Counted from the first letter of the stretch, positions 9,862-19,163 are shown. The stretch is 64,000 nucleotides of DNA from Thermococcus profundus (GCF_002214585.1 NZ_CP014862.1:1426001-1490000); one strand, 5' to 3'. Program-made: numbers and translations. Notes: a model not told the origin generated them from the letters alone.

Positions 9862-10112
9862 TAGGGGTAAACATCTACCTAGCTCTGATAGCGATAGCAA
9901 CTTTCCTCAGCATGTACAGGGTATTCAGGGGGCCGACGACGGTTGACAGACTCGTCGCTGTTGATATCATGACCACCATCACGGCGGGGCTCATGGTGCT
10001 CTTTGCGCTCTACTACAAGCGCATGATATTCCTCGACGTGGCCCTCGTCTACGCGGTGCTCGCCTTCGGCGGAGTTATAGCCTTTGCAAGGTACCTGGAG
10101 GGAGGCCTATGA
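9858..10112 (+). CDS. mbxB: MbxB, MnhF/MrpF-like subunit
   Basis: An 84-residue protein with three membrane helices and the MrpF pattern FRGPTTVDRLVAVDIMTT followed by DVALVYAVLAFGGVIAFARYL. It belongs to the membrane arm of the sulfane reductase. The start overlaps the mbxA stop (ATGA) and its own end overlaps mbxC, so the genes are translationally coupled. Confidence 0.92.
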   Translation: MIGVNIYLALIAIATFLSMYRVFRGPTTVDRLVAVDIMTTITAGLMVLFALYYKRMIFLDVALVYAVLAFGGVIAFARYLEGGL

Positions 10113-10525
10113 ACGCGCTCGCCGCTCTCGGTGAAATCCTCGTCTTCATAGGGACGTTCTTCTACTTCCTCTCAGCACTCGGTCTCATCAGGATGCCCGA
10201 CGTTTACAACAGGATGCAGACGTCCACAAAGAGCGCGACCCTGGGTTCTCTCGGCGTCATGATCGGCGTCGGGATCTGGGCCCTCGGTGAGGACTTCGGA
10301 AGCGTTGCCTGGCTCACAAAGACGATAGTAATCTCGGTCTTCCTCCTGCTCACCAACCCGATAAGCGCCCACACCCTCATAAGGGCAGCGTACAAGAGCG
10401 GCATTCCCCTCTGGGAGGGCAGCGTGATGGACAAGTACCGCGAGCACATAGAGGCTAAGGCCAAAGAGGCAGAGACCGTTGGAGCTCCCGAGAGTGAAAC
10501 TCCGGAGGAGGGTGGTGAGGAATGA
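10109..10525 (+). CDS. mbxC: MbxC, MnhG/MrpG-like subunit
   Basis: A 138-residue protein with three membrane helices. The family motif GLIRMPDVYNRMQTSTKSATLG (split here: RMPDVYNRMQ then TSTKSATLG) is clear at about residues 28-47. A charged, Glu-rich tail of about 35 residues extends past the usual MrpG length and should lie in the cytoplasm. Membrane-arm subunit of Mbx; overlaps both neighbours by four bases. Confidence 0.92.
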   Translation: MNALAALGEILVFIGTFFYFLSALGLIRMPDVYNRMQTSTKSATLGSLGVMIGVGIWALGEDFGSVAWLTKTIVISVFLLLTNPISAHTLIRAAYKSGIPLWEGSVMDKYREHIEAKAKEAETVGAPESETPEEGGEE

Positions 10526-10806
10526 ACTGTATAACCTGTATCGAGTACATAGTAGTGACCCTTATGGTAATCTCAGCAATACTAGCCGTCGAGTGGAGGG
10601 ATCTGCTCGCGGCAGTCGTTGGAATGGCGGCAGTTAGCCTCTTCGCCTCACTGCTGTTCTTCATGCTCCAGGCCCCGGACGTCGCGATGACCGAGGCGGC
10701 GATAGGTGCGGCACTCAGCGGAGCGGTGTTCATCTTCGCCATCAAGAGAACCCAGCGCTTTGAGACCGAAGAGGAGGAGAAGCCCGGCTGGTGGGTGAGG
10801 TGGTGA
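10522..10806 (+). CDS. mbxD: MbxD, DUF4040/MrpA C-terminal-like subunit
   Basis: A 94-residue protein with three helices resembling the DUF4040 segment at the C-terminus of MrpA: AVEWRDLLAAVVGMAAVSLFA and APDVAMTEAAIGAALSGAVF. In Mbh and Mbx this segment is a separate gene. The conserved acidic residues in DVAMTEA are thought to lie on the ion path. It starts at ATG 10522, overlapping mbxC by four bases. Confidence 0.9.
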   Translation: MNCITCIEYIVVTLMVISAILAVEWRDLLAAVVGMAAVSLFASLLFFMLQAPDVAMTEAAIGAALSGAVFIFAIKRTQRFETEEEEKPGWWVRW

Positions 10807-10808
10807 AA

Positions 10809-11516
10809 ATGCTCAAGCGTTCTCTTGCGATAATCACCATCCTGATAATAGGCTACTGGCTGGCCCAGAGCCTCGCTGGAGTCCCCTTCGGGGAGGACAA
10901 GATGCTCGTTGGACAGTATTACCTTGACCACGTCAAGGATCAGACTGGTGCAGTAAACGCCGTAACTGCAATAGTCGTCAACTACCGTGGTTTCGATACC
11001 CTCGGTGAGGTCACAGTCCTGTTCATCGCCTCAACCGGAGTTGGAGCGCTCCTCTGGAGAAAGAGAAAGAAGAGGACTGCAAAGACCGAGGGTTCAGTTG
11101 TCCTGACGACTGGAAGCGAACTCCTGTTCCCGTTCGTGGTTCTGTTCGGTTCATACATATTCATCCACGGACACCTGACACCGGGAGGAGGTTTCCCGGG
11201 TGGGGCAACGATAGCCACCGCGTTCCTCCTGCTCTACATGGCCTTCGTCTCCTACGAGATCCCGCACAAGGCCTTTGAGAAGACAGAGGGATTAGCGGGA
11301 ATGGGCTACGTTCTCGTCGGCCTCACAGGCCTTGCCATAGGGGGATACTTCCTCTTCGACTGGATATGGCAGACCTGGCAGTGGGGCACCGGCAACATAG
11401 GCAGGCTCTTCAGCGGAGGGTTCATACCGATCATCTACACCCTGATCGGCATCAAGGTCGGCACGGAGCTCAGCGGAATCATCGACAACATGCTCAAGGA
11501 GGAGGTGAGAGAATGA
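10809..11516 (+). CDS. MbxE/F, MrpA-tail plus MrpB-like subunit
   Basis: A 235-residue membrane protein combining two parts that are separate genes in the hydrogenase Mbh. Residues 1-90 resemble the last part of MrpA (MbhE-like; VVNYRGFDTLGEVTVLFIASTG, here as YRGFDTLGE and VLFIAS). Residues 95-235 resemble MrpB (FIHGHLTPGGGFPGGA, then GGFIPIIYTLIGIKVG). Such a fusion is expected in mbx operons. GTG codons at 10791, 10800 and 10803 are in frame, but ATG 10809 follows the GAGGTGGTGA ribosome site and the mbxD stop. Confidence 0.88.
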   Translation: MLKRSLAIITILIIGYWLAQSLAGVPFGEDKMLVGQYYLDHVKDQTGAVNAVTAIVVNYRGFDTLGEVTVLFIASTGVGALLWRKRKKRTAKTEGSVVLTTGSELLFPFVVLFGSYIFIHGHLTPGGGFPGGATIATAFLLLYMAFVSYEIPHKAFEKTEGLAGMGYVLVGLTGLAIGGYFLFDWIWQTWQWGTGNIGRLFSGGFIPIIYTLIGIKVGTELSGIIDNMLKEEVRE

Positions 11517-11869
11517 ACGTTCCCGACATAAGCGTCTACTACTTCGGAGCGATCTCCCTCATCCTCATCGGCCTCTACGCGGTGCTCGTGAAGAAGAACC
11601 TGCTGAAGATGCTCGTGGGGCTCAGCATAATGGAGACCGGTGTCAACCTCCTCCTGATCAGCGTTGGGTACGTCTCAGGAAAGAGCGCCCCGATACTGAG
11701 TGAGGGGATAGGCCCAAAGGGAGCCGTCGACCCGATTCCCCAGGCACTTGTCCTCACGGCAATAGTCATCGGTGTCGCCACGACCGCTATGGCCCTTAGT
11801 GCTGCTATAATCCTTTACGAGAGGTACGGTACGCTTAACGTTGAGGAGATAAGGAGGTTGAGAGGATGA
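11513..11869 (+). CDS. mbxG: MbxG, MnhC/NuoK-like subunit
   Basis: A 118-residue, three-helix protein of the MrpC/NuoK family. The motif LLKMLVGLSIMETGVNLLLI contains the conserved glutamate used in ion transfer. ATG 11513 overlaps the preceding stop and follows GGAGGTGAG. A longer reading from 11366 lies inside the previous gene and is discarded. Confidence 0.92.
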   Translation: MNVPDISVYYFGAISLILIGLYAVLVKKNLLKMLVGLSIMETGVNLLLISVGYVSGKSAPILSEGIGPKGAVDPIPQALVLTAIVIGVATTAMALSAAIILYERYGTLNVEEIRRLRG

Positions 11870-13353
11870 ACGGGCAGTACGCTTCACTCCTCATCGCGTT
11901 GCCCCTGATCAGTGCCTTCTTCGTCCCGCTGATCAAGGGACTTGGAAACAAGGCCGTAAAATACTACCTGATACTGATAACCGCCATTCAGGCTGGAATA
12001 GCGGGATGGGTATTCAGCGAGGTCTACAGAACTGGAGAGCCGATAATAGTCATGGCCGGCGGCTGGAGGCCACCGGTTGGAATCAACCTCTACATCGGCC
12101 ACTTCGCGGCCCTCTTCGTGCTCATAGTTGCAATAGTCAGCTTCTTCATGGCAATCTTCAGCCTGAAGGCGGTTGAGACCGAGCCGATAGACAAGTACGC
12201 CATGCTCTTCCTGCTCCTCATGCTTGGAGCGACTGGTATGATAGCGACGGGCGATATCTTCAACCTCTTCGTCTTCATGGAGATAACATCCATAACCGCC
12301 TACGCCCTCACAGCCTACAACAAGACGGGAGAGGCTGCCGAGGCTTCACTCAAGTACATGATACTTGGGGGAATCGGCTCAAGCTTCTTCCTTATCGGCA
12401 TAGCCCTCATCTACGGAGCGACCGGAACCCTCAACATGGCCCACCTGGCGATCCTCGCGGGCGGCATCGATGCCAAGGTCGCTGAGGCTGGACTTGCGCT
12501 CCTCATATTCGGCCTTGCGGTCGAGGCAGAGCTCTTCCCGCTCAATGCGTGGGCGCCGGATGCATACCAGGCCGCACCGCATCCGATAACCGCCATGTTC
12601 TCGGCCTTCGTCGTCAAAGCTGGTATCTACGCGGCCGCCAGGCTCCTCTACATAATGCAGGGCGCAAGCGGCTGGAGCTCCGTCCTCAAGTTGGTCGTAA
12701 CGATGGCCGCCCTGACGGTGTTCGTTGCCGAGTTCGCGGCCCTGAGACAGAAGGACGTCAAGAGGATGATCGCTTACTCATCCATAAGCCAGATAGGCAT
12801 GATAGCCTTCGCCCTGGCCCTTGGAACGCAGGCAGGCGTTGAGGCTGGAGTTTTCCACATGGTCAACCACGCCATAGTAAAAGCACTCCTGTTCCTCGCC
12901 GTCGGCTACGTTGGGATAGCCCTCGGGGGAACTAGGATTGAGAACTTCGCTGGTCTCGGCAAGAGGATGCCGCTGACTGCCTTAGCCGTGACGGTGGGTT
13001 CCCTATCAGCCATCGGACTGCCGATGTTCAACATCTTCTGGAGCAAGCTCAGGATCCTCCTGGCGGGTGTGGACGCGGGCTACACCTGGGGCGTGGCACT
13101 GATCCTCGGCGCCAGCGTCGTGGAGGCAGTCTATTACCTCAGGCTCATCCACACCATTTGGTTCACCGGGGAAGGCGAAAGGATCCGCGAAAACCTCGCC
13201 ATAGGCACCATAGCGGTCTTCCTAGTACTGCTGATCATCTTCATAGGAATCTACCCGAACTACTTCTGGACAGTGTCCCAGAAGGCTGGTGAGGATATAT
13301 TCAACGTCGTTCAGTACGTTAAGAACGTTCCTCTAATGGGGGTGGGACCATGA
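11866..13353 (+). CDS. mbxH: MbxH, first MrpD/NuoN-like antiporter subunit
   Basis: A 495-residue protein with about 14 membrane helices of the proton_antipo_M (MrpD/NuoN) family. Conserved elements include FVFMEITSITAYALTAY (key glutamate of helix 5), AEASLKYMILGGIGSSFFL, the lysine-bearing FSAFVVKAGIYAAARLL, and RQKDVKRMIAYSSISQIGMI. It is one of two antiporter-like subunits in the complex; having two in tandem separates mbx from the hydrogenase operon mbh. Confidence 0.95.
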   Translation: MNGQYASLLIALPLISAFFVPLIKGLGNKAVKYYLILITAIQAGIAGWVFSEVYRTGEPIIVMAGGWRPPVGINLYIGHFAALFVLIVAIVSFFMAIFSLKAVETEPIDKYAMLFLLLMLGATGMIATGDIFNLFVFMEITSITAYALTAYNKTGEAAEASLKYMILGGIGSSFFLIGIALIYGATGTLNMAHLAILAGGIDAKVAEAGLALLIFGLAVEAELFPLNAWAPDAYQAAPHPITAMFSAFVVKAGIYAAARLLYIMQGASGWSSVLKLVVTMAALTVFVAEFAALRQKDVKRMIAYSSISQIGMIAFALALGTQAGVEAGVFHMVNHAIVKALLFLAVGYVGIALGGTRIENFAGLGKRMPLTALAVTVGSLSAIGLPMFNIFWSKLRILLAGVDAGYTWGVALILGASVVEAVYYLRLIHTIWFTGEGERIRENLAIGTIAVFLVLLIIFIGIYPNYFWTVSQKAGEDIFNVVQYVKNVPLMGVGP

Positions 13354-15212
13354 GCTTCATACCCGCTGACTACGTTATACCTCTCCTGCTACTCGTTCCG
13401 GCGGTAAGCGGAGTGCTGGCATGGATATTTGACACAAAGGGAATACGGGAGATACTGGGGCTTATAGGGGGCCTCACACCTCTGGTCATCATAGCGGCCA
13501 CCTACGGCGACGTCACCGGTGAGCCCATAAACTACTCAATCAACGCTGGAGTCTTCACCCTCAACTTCCAGCTCAGCACAATGACCTGGTACTTCGCGGC
13601 GGTAGCGGCTGTCGTGGCCGCGGCAATGGTTTTCGGGCTGGTCTCAACTACTAAGAGCGGCTACGAGTGGATGTTCTCCCTCCTCAGCGTCACGGGCCTG
13701 CTGGGAGTATTCACCTCCCACGACTTTGCGGGCTTCTTCCTGTTCTGGGAGATAATGACCTTCGCCAGCTTCATGATGGTGCTCCGCTACAACAGGCACG
13801 CCTCCCTGAAGTACTTCGTGCTCAGCGTCATTGGAGCCTACTCGATGCTCCTCGCCATCGCAATAATCTACGCAAAGACCGGTGCCCTCGACTTCAGTGA
13901 CGTTGCGAGGGCAATGGGACTCTCGGCGTACGGGATGGTGGACTTCGGAAGGACCGACACGATCCTCGTGTATGCACTGTTCCTCGTGGCCTTCGGCGTC
14001 AAGGCCGGAACCTGGCCCCTCCACGTCTGGGCTCCGGAGGCCTACAGCGAGACCAACCAGAGCTACACCAGCTTCTTCAGCGGCGCCCTGAGCAAGGCCG
14101 GAATCTTCGGTTTCGTACTGGTCTACGCACTGATGGCAGGGAAGCTCTACGTTGAGCTCGGATCCTTCCACGGGCACCCGACCTTCACCTACATCTTCGC
14201 GTGGCTCGGAGCGATAACCGTGGTGGTTGCCAGCTTCCTAGCCGTCCTTCAGGAAGATATAAGGAAGCTCCTCGCCTACTCATCCGTCGGTCAGGTCGGC
14301 TACATACTCCTGGCCATCGGAGTCGGCAGCGGACTCGGCTTCGCGGGTGCGTTCTTCCACGTCCTCAGCCACGCCCTATTCAAGGGTCTCTTCTGGCTAG
14401 TCACCGCGGCCTTGATACTCAGGACCGGCAAGACGAGGTTTGAGGACTTTGGAGGGCTGGCCGAGAAGATGCCCATCACCTTTGCCATGGGACTCATAGC
14501 CGTCCTCAGCCTCGCTGGAATACCGCCGATGGCGGGCTTCGCGAGCAAGTGGCTCATCTATGAGGCGGCGATACAGGAGCACATGCCCCTCGTTGCTGGA
14601 GCGATCTTCCTCGGAAGCGCCCTGGCATTCGCGTACGTCGTCAGGTTCCTCTACGCGATCTGGTTCGGCCAGAGGCCGAGCGACCTCGACGATGTCCAGG
14701 AGGCACCACTCCCGCTCCTCATTGGCATGGGCATCCTCGGGCTCCTCAACGTGGTCTTCGGCATAGCCCCAGGACTCGTGGTGGACTTCCTCAACAAGTT
14801 CGTTAACACGGGCGTCGTTGTCGAGAGCTACTACTCGATCAGCACTGCAACCGGAACCTACAACGCCCTGAGCGTCGCCCTGATCCTCGTCGTCGGCATC
14901 GCCATAGCCGGGCTGATCTACATTTACGGCGCAAACGCCCGGAAGATACCCGTCACGAACACCTACCAGTCCGGTAACCCGGTTACGGAGGAGTTCAATC
15001 TCAGCATAAGGAGGAACTTCTACAGGCCGCTGGCGGAGGCCCTTGAGTTCTGGCTCAGGTACAGCTTCGACAGGTTCTACGAGAGGCTCTCAGGCATCTT
15101 CGAGGACTTCGCGGACTGGCTGAGGGAAGGCTTCTACAATGGAAACATCCAGTCCTACTCATGGTACTTGGCAGTGGTGCTTCTCATACTCGCGCTGTGG
15201 GGGGTGTTGTGA
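13350..15212 (+). CDS. mbxH': MbxH', second, longer antiporter-like subunit
   Basis: A 620-residue paralogue of MbxH with the same core (FFLFWEIMTFASFMMVLRYN, SFFSGALSKAGIFGFVLVY, EDIRKLLAYSSVGQVGYI). It carries an extra C-terminal extension of about 120 residues with an amphipathic stretch (FYRPLAEALEFWLRYSFDRF) and a last helix (SWYLAVVLLILALWGVL). The extension recalls the lateral helix of NuoL-like subunits. This duplicated antiporter module is the structural hallmark of Mbx and probably allows pumping of additional ions. Confidence 0.95.
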   Translation: MSFIPADYVIPLLLLVPAVSGVLAWIFDTKGIREILGLIGGLTPLVIIAATYGDVTGEPINYSINAGVFTLNFQLSTMTWYFAAVAAVVAAAMVFGLVSTTKSGYEWMFSLLSVTGLLGVFTSHDFAGFFLFWEIMTFASFMMVLRYNRHASLKYFVLSVIGAYSMLLAIAIIYAKTGALDFSDVARAMGLSAYGMVDFGRTDTILVYALFLVAFGVKAGTWPLHVWAPEAYSETNQSYTSFFSGALSKAGIFGFVLVYALMAGKLYVELGSFHGHPTFTYIFAWLGAITVVVASFLAVLQEDIRKLLAYSSVGQVGYILLAIGVGSGLGFAGAFFHVLSHALFKGLFWLVTAALILRTGKTRFEDFGGLAEKMPITFAMGLIAVLSLAGIPPMAGFASKWLIYEAAIQEHMPLVAGAIFLGSALAFAYVVRFLYAIWFGQRPSDLDDVQEAPLPLLIGMGILGLLNVVFGIAPGLVVDFLNKFVNTGVVVESYYSISTATGTYNALSVALILVVGIAIAGLIYIYGANARKIPVTNTYQSGNPVTEEFNLSIRRNFYRPLAEALEFWLRYSFDRFYERLSGIFEDFADWLREGFYNGNIQSYSWYLAVVLLILALWGVL

Positions 15213-16106
15213 ATGATAGACTGGAAGCTTATCCTTGAGGCCATTGGGATACTCATCTACGCGACCTTCATGGGCTTCATCTTCATGGGCATAGAGAGGA
15301 AGGCCATGGCTAGGATACAGAGGAGAATCGGCCCGCCGATCTACCAGCCTATAATCGACACACTCAAACTCCTGGGCAAGAAGGAGAGCGTCAGCCACGG
15401 CTTCATCTACGACTTCGGACCGATCTTTGCCCTGGGGGCAACGATAACCGCCCTCCTCTTCCTTCCCGTCGCCAACTTTCAGCTCTTCAGCAGCAACGCG
15501 GACCTCATCGTAGTTGCCTACCTCCTGGAGGTTCCAATGCTGGGAATAATGCTCGGTGCGATGAGCTCAGGCAACCCGTACTCAGCCGTCGGTGTCCAGC
15601 GTGGGCTTTTGACCATGGTGGCCATGCAGCTTCCCTACGGCCTCGCGTTGATAGCAATAGTCCAGCACTTCGAAACATTCAAACTGAGTGAGATCGTCGC
15701 CCTCCAGAGCTTAAACGGGTGGAGCATACTGGTTCCGGCACTCCTGCTGGCCATGATAGTCTTCGACATAGTCTTCCAGGCGATGCTCGGTCTGGAGCCC
15801 TTCGACATAATCACCGCCCCGGCAGAAATTTCAATGGGTCCGATGGTCGAGTACGGAGGCAAGCACGCCGCGATACTTTTCACCCAGCACGCAGTACAGC
15901 TCTTCGCTGAAACGACGTTCTTTACCATACTGTTCCTGGGCGGTGCCAGCAACCTGCTAGAACTCCTCATCAAGCAGATAGCGGTGCTCTTCATAGCCAT
16001 CTTCGTGGCCAGCATCTACCCGAGGTTCACAATTGACCAGGCGGCCAAGTTCTTCTGGAAGTGGCCGACGATAATCGGAATAATAGCCGTCCTCCTGACG
16101 ATGTGA
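15213..16106 (+). CDS. mbxM: MbxM, NuoH-like membrane anchor subunit
   Basis: A 297-residue, eight-helix protein of the NuoH/HyfC family that links the hydrophilic redox arm to the membrane arm. Family signatures are GIERKAMARIQRRIGPP and LEPFDIITAPAEISMGP followed by VEYGGKHAA. In mbh the equivalent gene lies near the operon end; here it follows H', which is the mbx gene order. ATG 15213 directly follows the upstream stop. Confidence 0.95.
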   Translation: MIDWKLILEAIGILIYATFMGFIFMGIERKAMARIQRRIGPPIYQPIIDTLKLLGKKESVSHGFIYDFGPIFALGATITALLFLPVANFQLFSSNADLIVVAYLLEVPMLGIMLGAMSSGNPYSAVGVQRGLLTMVAMQLPYGLALIAIVQHFETFKLSEIVALQSLNGWSILVPALLLAMIVFDIVFQAMLGLEPFDIITAPAEISMGPMVEYGGKHAAILFTQHAVQLFAETTFFTILFLGGASNLLELLIKQIAVLFIAIFVASIYPRFTIDQAAKFFWKWPTIIGIIAVLLTM

Positions 16107-16116
16107 GGTGATGGTA

Positions 16117-16707
16117 ATGAGCGAGATGCAGAACGGTGATGTGGTGCACTACGAACTGAAGGAGTTCCAGCTCTTCGAGCCCCTCTTCAGGTGGGCCAGG
16201 AAGAAGAGCCTCTGGATAGTGGCGTTCTGTACGGGATGCGGCGGTATAGAGATGCCGCCGCTCGCCACTGCCAGGTACGATTTCGAGCGCTTCGGAATAA
16301 TGCCCAACCCCGCCCCAAGGATGGGCGACCTCTTCCTCATCACTGGATACGTTACTCCAAAGACGCTCAAGAGGATAATCATAACCTACGAGATGATGCA
16401 GGATCCCAAGTACGTCCTCGCCCACGGCTCCTGCCCGATAAACGGTGGGGTCTACTGGGACTCCTACAACGTCGTCAAACAGCTCGACAAGTACATACCG
16501 GTTGACGTGGCCATAGCCGGCTGCATGCCGAGGGCGGAGGCAGTCATGGACGGGATCATGACCATCATGAAGAAGATCGAAGATGGAACCGCCGACGGCT
16601 GGAAGCGCTATAGGGAGAACTACGAATACTACAGGAAGAACCAGGACGAACTCTTCGGGGAAGGCTGGCGCGAGAAGGACGCTAGGAGGTGGCTCGCATG
16701 GATATGA
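16117..16707 (+). CDS. mbxJ: MbxJ, NuoB-like [4Fe-4S] small subunit
   Basis: A 196-residue NuoB/small hydrogenase subunit protein that carries one [4Fe-4S] cluster. The four cysteines are visible in CTGCGGIEMPP (two), HGSCPINGG and AGCMPRAEAVMDG. It passes electrons between the cluster chain of MbxN and the MbxL site. ATG 16117 is preferred because GGTGAT lies four bases upstream; GTG 16108 and ATG 16111 are also in frame. It overlaps mbxK by ten bases. Confidence 0.95.
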   Translation: MSEMQNGDVVHYELKEFQLFEPLFRWARKKSLWIVAFCTGCGGIEMPPLATARYDFERFGIMPNPAPRMGDLFLITGYVTPKTLKRIIITYEMMQDPKYVLAHGSCPINGGVYWDSYNVVKQLDKYIPVDVAIAGCMPRAEAVMDGIMTIMKKIEDGTADGWKRYRENYEYYRKNQDELFGEGWREKDARRWLAWI

Positions 16708-17285
16708 AAGAGAAGCCCAAGGTCGAGGAGAAAGTCCAGGGGGAGACAACCGTGGAGGAGAAGCCGACCCTGCCCGACACCAAAGAGGGAAAGCTCGTGA
16801 AGGCGCTCATTGAAAAAGCCCCATACGCGGAGGGGGAGGTTATACGCGAGAGACGCATCAAGTTCACAGTCCCAGTTGAGAGGATACACGAGTTCCTTGA
16901 GTTAGCGAGCGAGAAGTTCGAGATGCTCATGCAGATAAGCGTTGTCGACTGGCTCAAGGAGGGACAGTTCGAGGTAACCTATCAGCTCTGGAGCGTGAGC
17001 GAGAGCGTTCATGCCTTTGTAAAGGTGAGGATACCAAGGGATGACGCCAAGCTCCCAACGGTCATGGACATCTGGCCGGTGGCGGAGACCTACGAGAGGG
17101 AAGCGCACGAGTTCTTCGGAATAGTCTTCGAGGGCAACCCGAGGCTCGGACCCTTCATACTCGAGCCGAGGGAGTACGAGAAGCACCCACTCAGGAAGGA
17201 CTTCAACACGCTCTCCTACGTCAAGACCATCTACGGTGAGGACTTCGACCGCTATGATGAGAGCAAGACGAACTACGTGATATGA
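16698..17285 (+). CDS. mbxK: MbxK, NuoC-like subunit
   Basis: A 195-residue protein of the respiratory-chain 30-kDa (NuoC) family. A charged N-terminal extension of about 40 residues precedes the fold, with the signature VAETYEREAHEFFGIVFEGNP followed by PLRKDF. Structural subunit of the hydrophilic arm. ATG 16698 follows GGAGGTGG with five bases of spacing; GTG 16689 is in frame but overlaps that site. Confidence 0.93.
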   Translation: MDMKEKPKVEEKVQGETTVEEKPTLPDTKEGKLVKALIEKAPYAEGEVIRERRIKFTVPVERIHEFLELASEKFEMLMQISVVDWLKEGQFEVTYQLWSVSESVHAFVKVRIPRDDAKLPTVMDIWPVAETYEREAHEFFGIVFEGNPRLGPFILEPREYEKHPLRKDFNTLSYVKTIYGEDFDRYDESKTNYVI

Positions 17286-17295
17286 GGTGATGATC

Positions 17296-18480
17296 ATGAC
17301 GAATCCTGAAGTTCCGAAGGAGTTGAGGGAAGAGGCGAAGCAGCACGATATGTACCTCCACCCCATAGACAAGGACACCTACGAGCTGTTCTTCGGCCCA
17401 CAGCACATGGCCACCGAGAACTTCAGCATAATCCTGAAGATGGACGGCAACAGGATAGAAAAGGCGATAGTCAACCCTGGCTTCCTCCACAGGGGTTTCG
17501 AGAAGCTCGCCGAGCACAGGCCTTACTTCAGCAACATCGCGTTGATCCTGCGTATCTGTGTCCCTGAGAGCGACGTCCCCGAGAACATCTACTCCATGGC
17601 CGTCGACGAGATAGTTGGCTGGGAGGTTCCAGACAGGGCCCAGTGGATAAGGACGGTCGTCCTCGAGATGGCAAGGATGGCAGCGTGGATGTTCTGGATA
17701 ATGGGCTTTGGGAACGAGATAGGCCTCTACACAGCCGGCCAGTGGGCGGCAGCTTACCGTGAGAGGTTCATGCGTCTCTACGAGGAGCTCACCGGGGGAA
17801 GGGTTTACCACATCTACACTGTGCCTGGAGGGGTCAGGAGAGACATACCTGGCGACAGATGGCTCCGTCAGCTCAGGGACACCGTCGAATACATCAAGGG
17901 CAAGATGAAGGACTTCGATGAGATACTCTTCGACAACTACATTATGTTCGAGAGGACTGAGGGAGTAGGTGTCATGGACAAGAAGTTCGCCCTTAAACAC
18001 GCTGTAACCGGGCCAAACCTCAGGGCAACGGGCGTTCCCTACGACGTCAGGAAGGACGACCCGTACCTCTACTACCCGGAGCTCGAGTTCGAGGTTCCGA
18101 TCCTCAAAGAGGGCGACAGCCTCGCGAGAACCCTCGTCAGAAGATACGAAATGGAGCAGGACCTTTACATACTCGAACAGCTCCTCGACATGGGGCCGCC
18201 GAGCGGGCCCTACATGGTTCAGGATCCAAGGCTCAAGGCACTTCCGAGGTTCAAACCGCCTAAAGGAGAGGCCTATGCCCACGTGGAAAGCACCAAGGGT
18301 GACTTCGGGGTTTTCGTCGTCAGCGATGGAACCCACAAGCCTTACAGAGCCCACTTCCGCGGTCCAAGCCAGAGCCACGGCGTAACAGTGCTTGAGAAGC
18401 TCCTTGAGGGAGCGCGCCTTGCCGACGTCCCTGTCATATTGAAGACCCTGGACAACTGCCCGCCGGACATAGACAGGTGA
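17296..18480 (+). CDS. mbxL: MbxL, NuoD/hydrogenase large-subunit homologue lacking the Ni site
   Basis: A 394-residue homologue of the [NiFe] hydrogenase large subunit. Hydrogenases bind nickel through two CxxC motifs, one near each end. Here each motif keeps a single cysteine, in RICVPESD (Cys88) and DNCPPDIDR (Cys388, at the very C-terminus). No protease-cleaved extension follows. This loss agrees with membrane-bound sulfane reductase, which reduces polysulfide rather than protons. ATG 17296 follows GGTGAT; GTG 17287 is in frame. The stop overlaps the start region of mbxN. Confidence 0.95.
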   Translation: MTNPEVPKELREEAKQHDMYLHPIDKDTYELFFGPQHMATENFSIILKMDGNRIEKAIVNPGFLHRGFEKLAEHRPYFSNIALILRICVPESDVPENIYSMAVDEIVGWEVPDRAQWIRTVVLEMARMAAWMFWIMGFGNEIGLYTAGQWAAAYRERFMRLYEELTGGRVYHIYTVPGGVRRDIPGDRWLRQLRDTVEYIKGKMKDFDEILFDNYIMFERTEGVGVMDKKFALKHAVTGPNLRATGVPYDVRKDDPYLYYPELEFEVPILKEGDSLARTLVRRYEMEQDLYILEQLLDMGPPSGPYMVQDPRLKALPRFKPPKGEAYAHVESTKGDFGVFVVSDGTHKPYRAHFRGPSQSHGVTVLEKLLEGARLADVPVILKTLDNCPPDIDR

Positions 18481-18485
18481 TGAAG

Positions 18486-19163
18486 ATGGAGAGCGTTGAG
18501 AAGCCGAGGGTTAGGGTTGTGGGCGAGGAGAAGGTCAAGCTCAAGAAGTCATTCGTCAAGCCCTGGATGGGCATCAAGTACCTCTTCAAGAAGCCCGTAA
18601 CGATAAAGATACCCTATGAGAAGATAGAGCCGGCTCCGAAGTACAGGGGCTTCCACACCCTCGATTGGAAGAAGTGCATAGGTTGCAACTTCTGCGGCCA
18701 GATATGCCCGGCCAGGGCAATAGAGATGACGTGGATAGAGGTGGACGGCAAGGTCGAGAAGAGGCCGCACCCGAAGGTGGACTACGGCAGGTGTACATTC
18801 TGCCAGTTCTGCGTTGACGTCTGCCCGACGGGTGCGCTGGGACACGTTGAGAACTACTACCTAACAACGGCCGGTCTTGAAGAGGATCTCCAGCTCTACG
18901 ACTGGGTTCCCATCGATCCGAAGAAGGTGCGGGAGCTCAATGAGAAGTTCAACGACTACCGCTTCCCTGTTGAGAGAATCAAGTTCAACAAGGAGACGAA
19001 GGAGGTTACCTACTACCTCAGGGACGGCACAGAGTTCAAATTCAAGATACTCGGCTACGGCCTCAAGCCCCCAGCGGCCGCCAAGCCAAAGCCCGCCGCC
19101 AAACCTGCGGAAAAGCCCGCAGAGAAAAAGGAAGAGCCCAAGTCCAAGGAAAAGAAGGAGTGA
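18486..19163 (+). CDS. mbxN: MbxN, NuoI-like 2x[4Fe-4S] ferredoxin subunit
   Basis: A 225-residue protein with two [4Fe-4S] motifs, CIGCNFCGQICP (about residues 61-72) and CTFCQFCVDVCP (about residues 101-112). It is the expected entry point for electrons from reduced ferredoxin. The last 40 residues are rich in Ala, Pro, Lys and Glu, a low-complexity tail also seen on MbxK's N-terminus. ATG 18486 follows AGGTGAT; GTG 18477 and ATG 18480 are in frame. Last gene of the operon. Confidence 0.94.
   Translation: MESVEKPRVRVVGEEKVKLKKSFVKPWMGIKYLFKKPVTIKIPYEKIEPAPKYRGFHTLDWKKCIGCNFCGQICPARAIEMTWIEVDGKVEKRPHPKVDYGRCTFCQFCVDVCPTGALGHVENYYLTTAGLEEDLQLYDWVPIDPKKVRELNEKFNDYRFPVERIKFNKETKEVTYYLRDGTEFKFKILGYGLKPPAAAKPKPAAKPAEKPAEKKEEPKSKEKKE

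Noticed and set aside
17221-18378. 385-codon open frame on the minus strand.
   Set aside because: Antisense to mbxL and mbxK; no recognisable protein features.
9331-19163. Reading the operon as the membrane-bound hydrogenase mbh.
   Set aside because: Two antiporter-like subunits (H and H'), the gene order M-J-K-L-N and the missing nickel cysteines in the large subunit all point to mbx.
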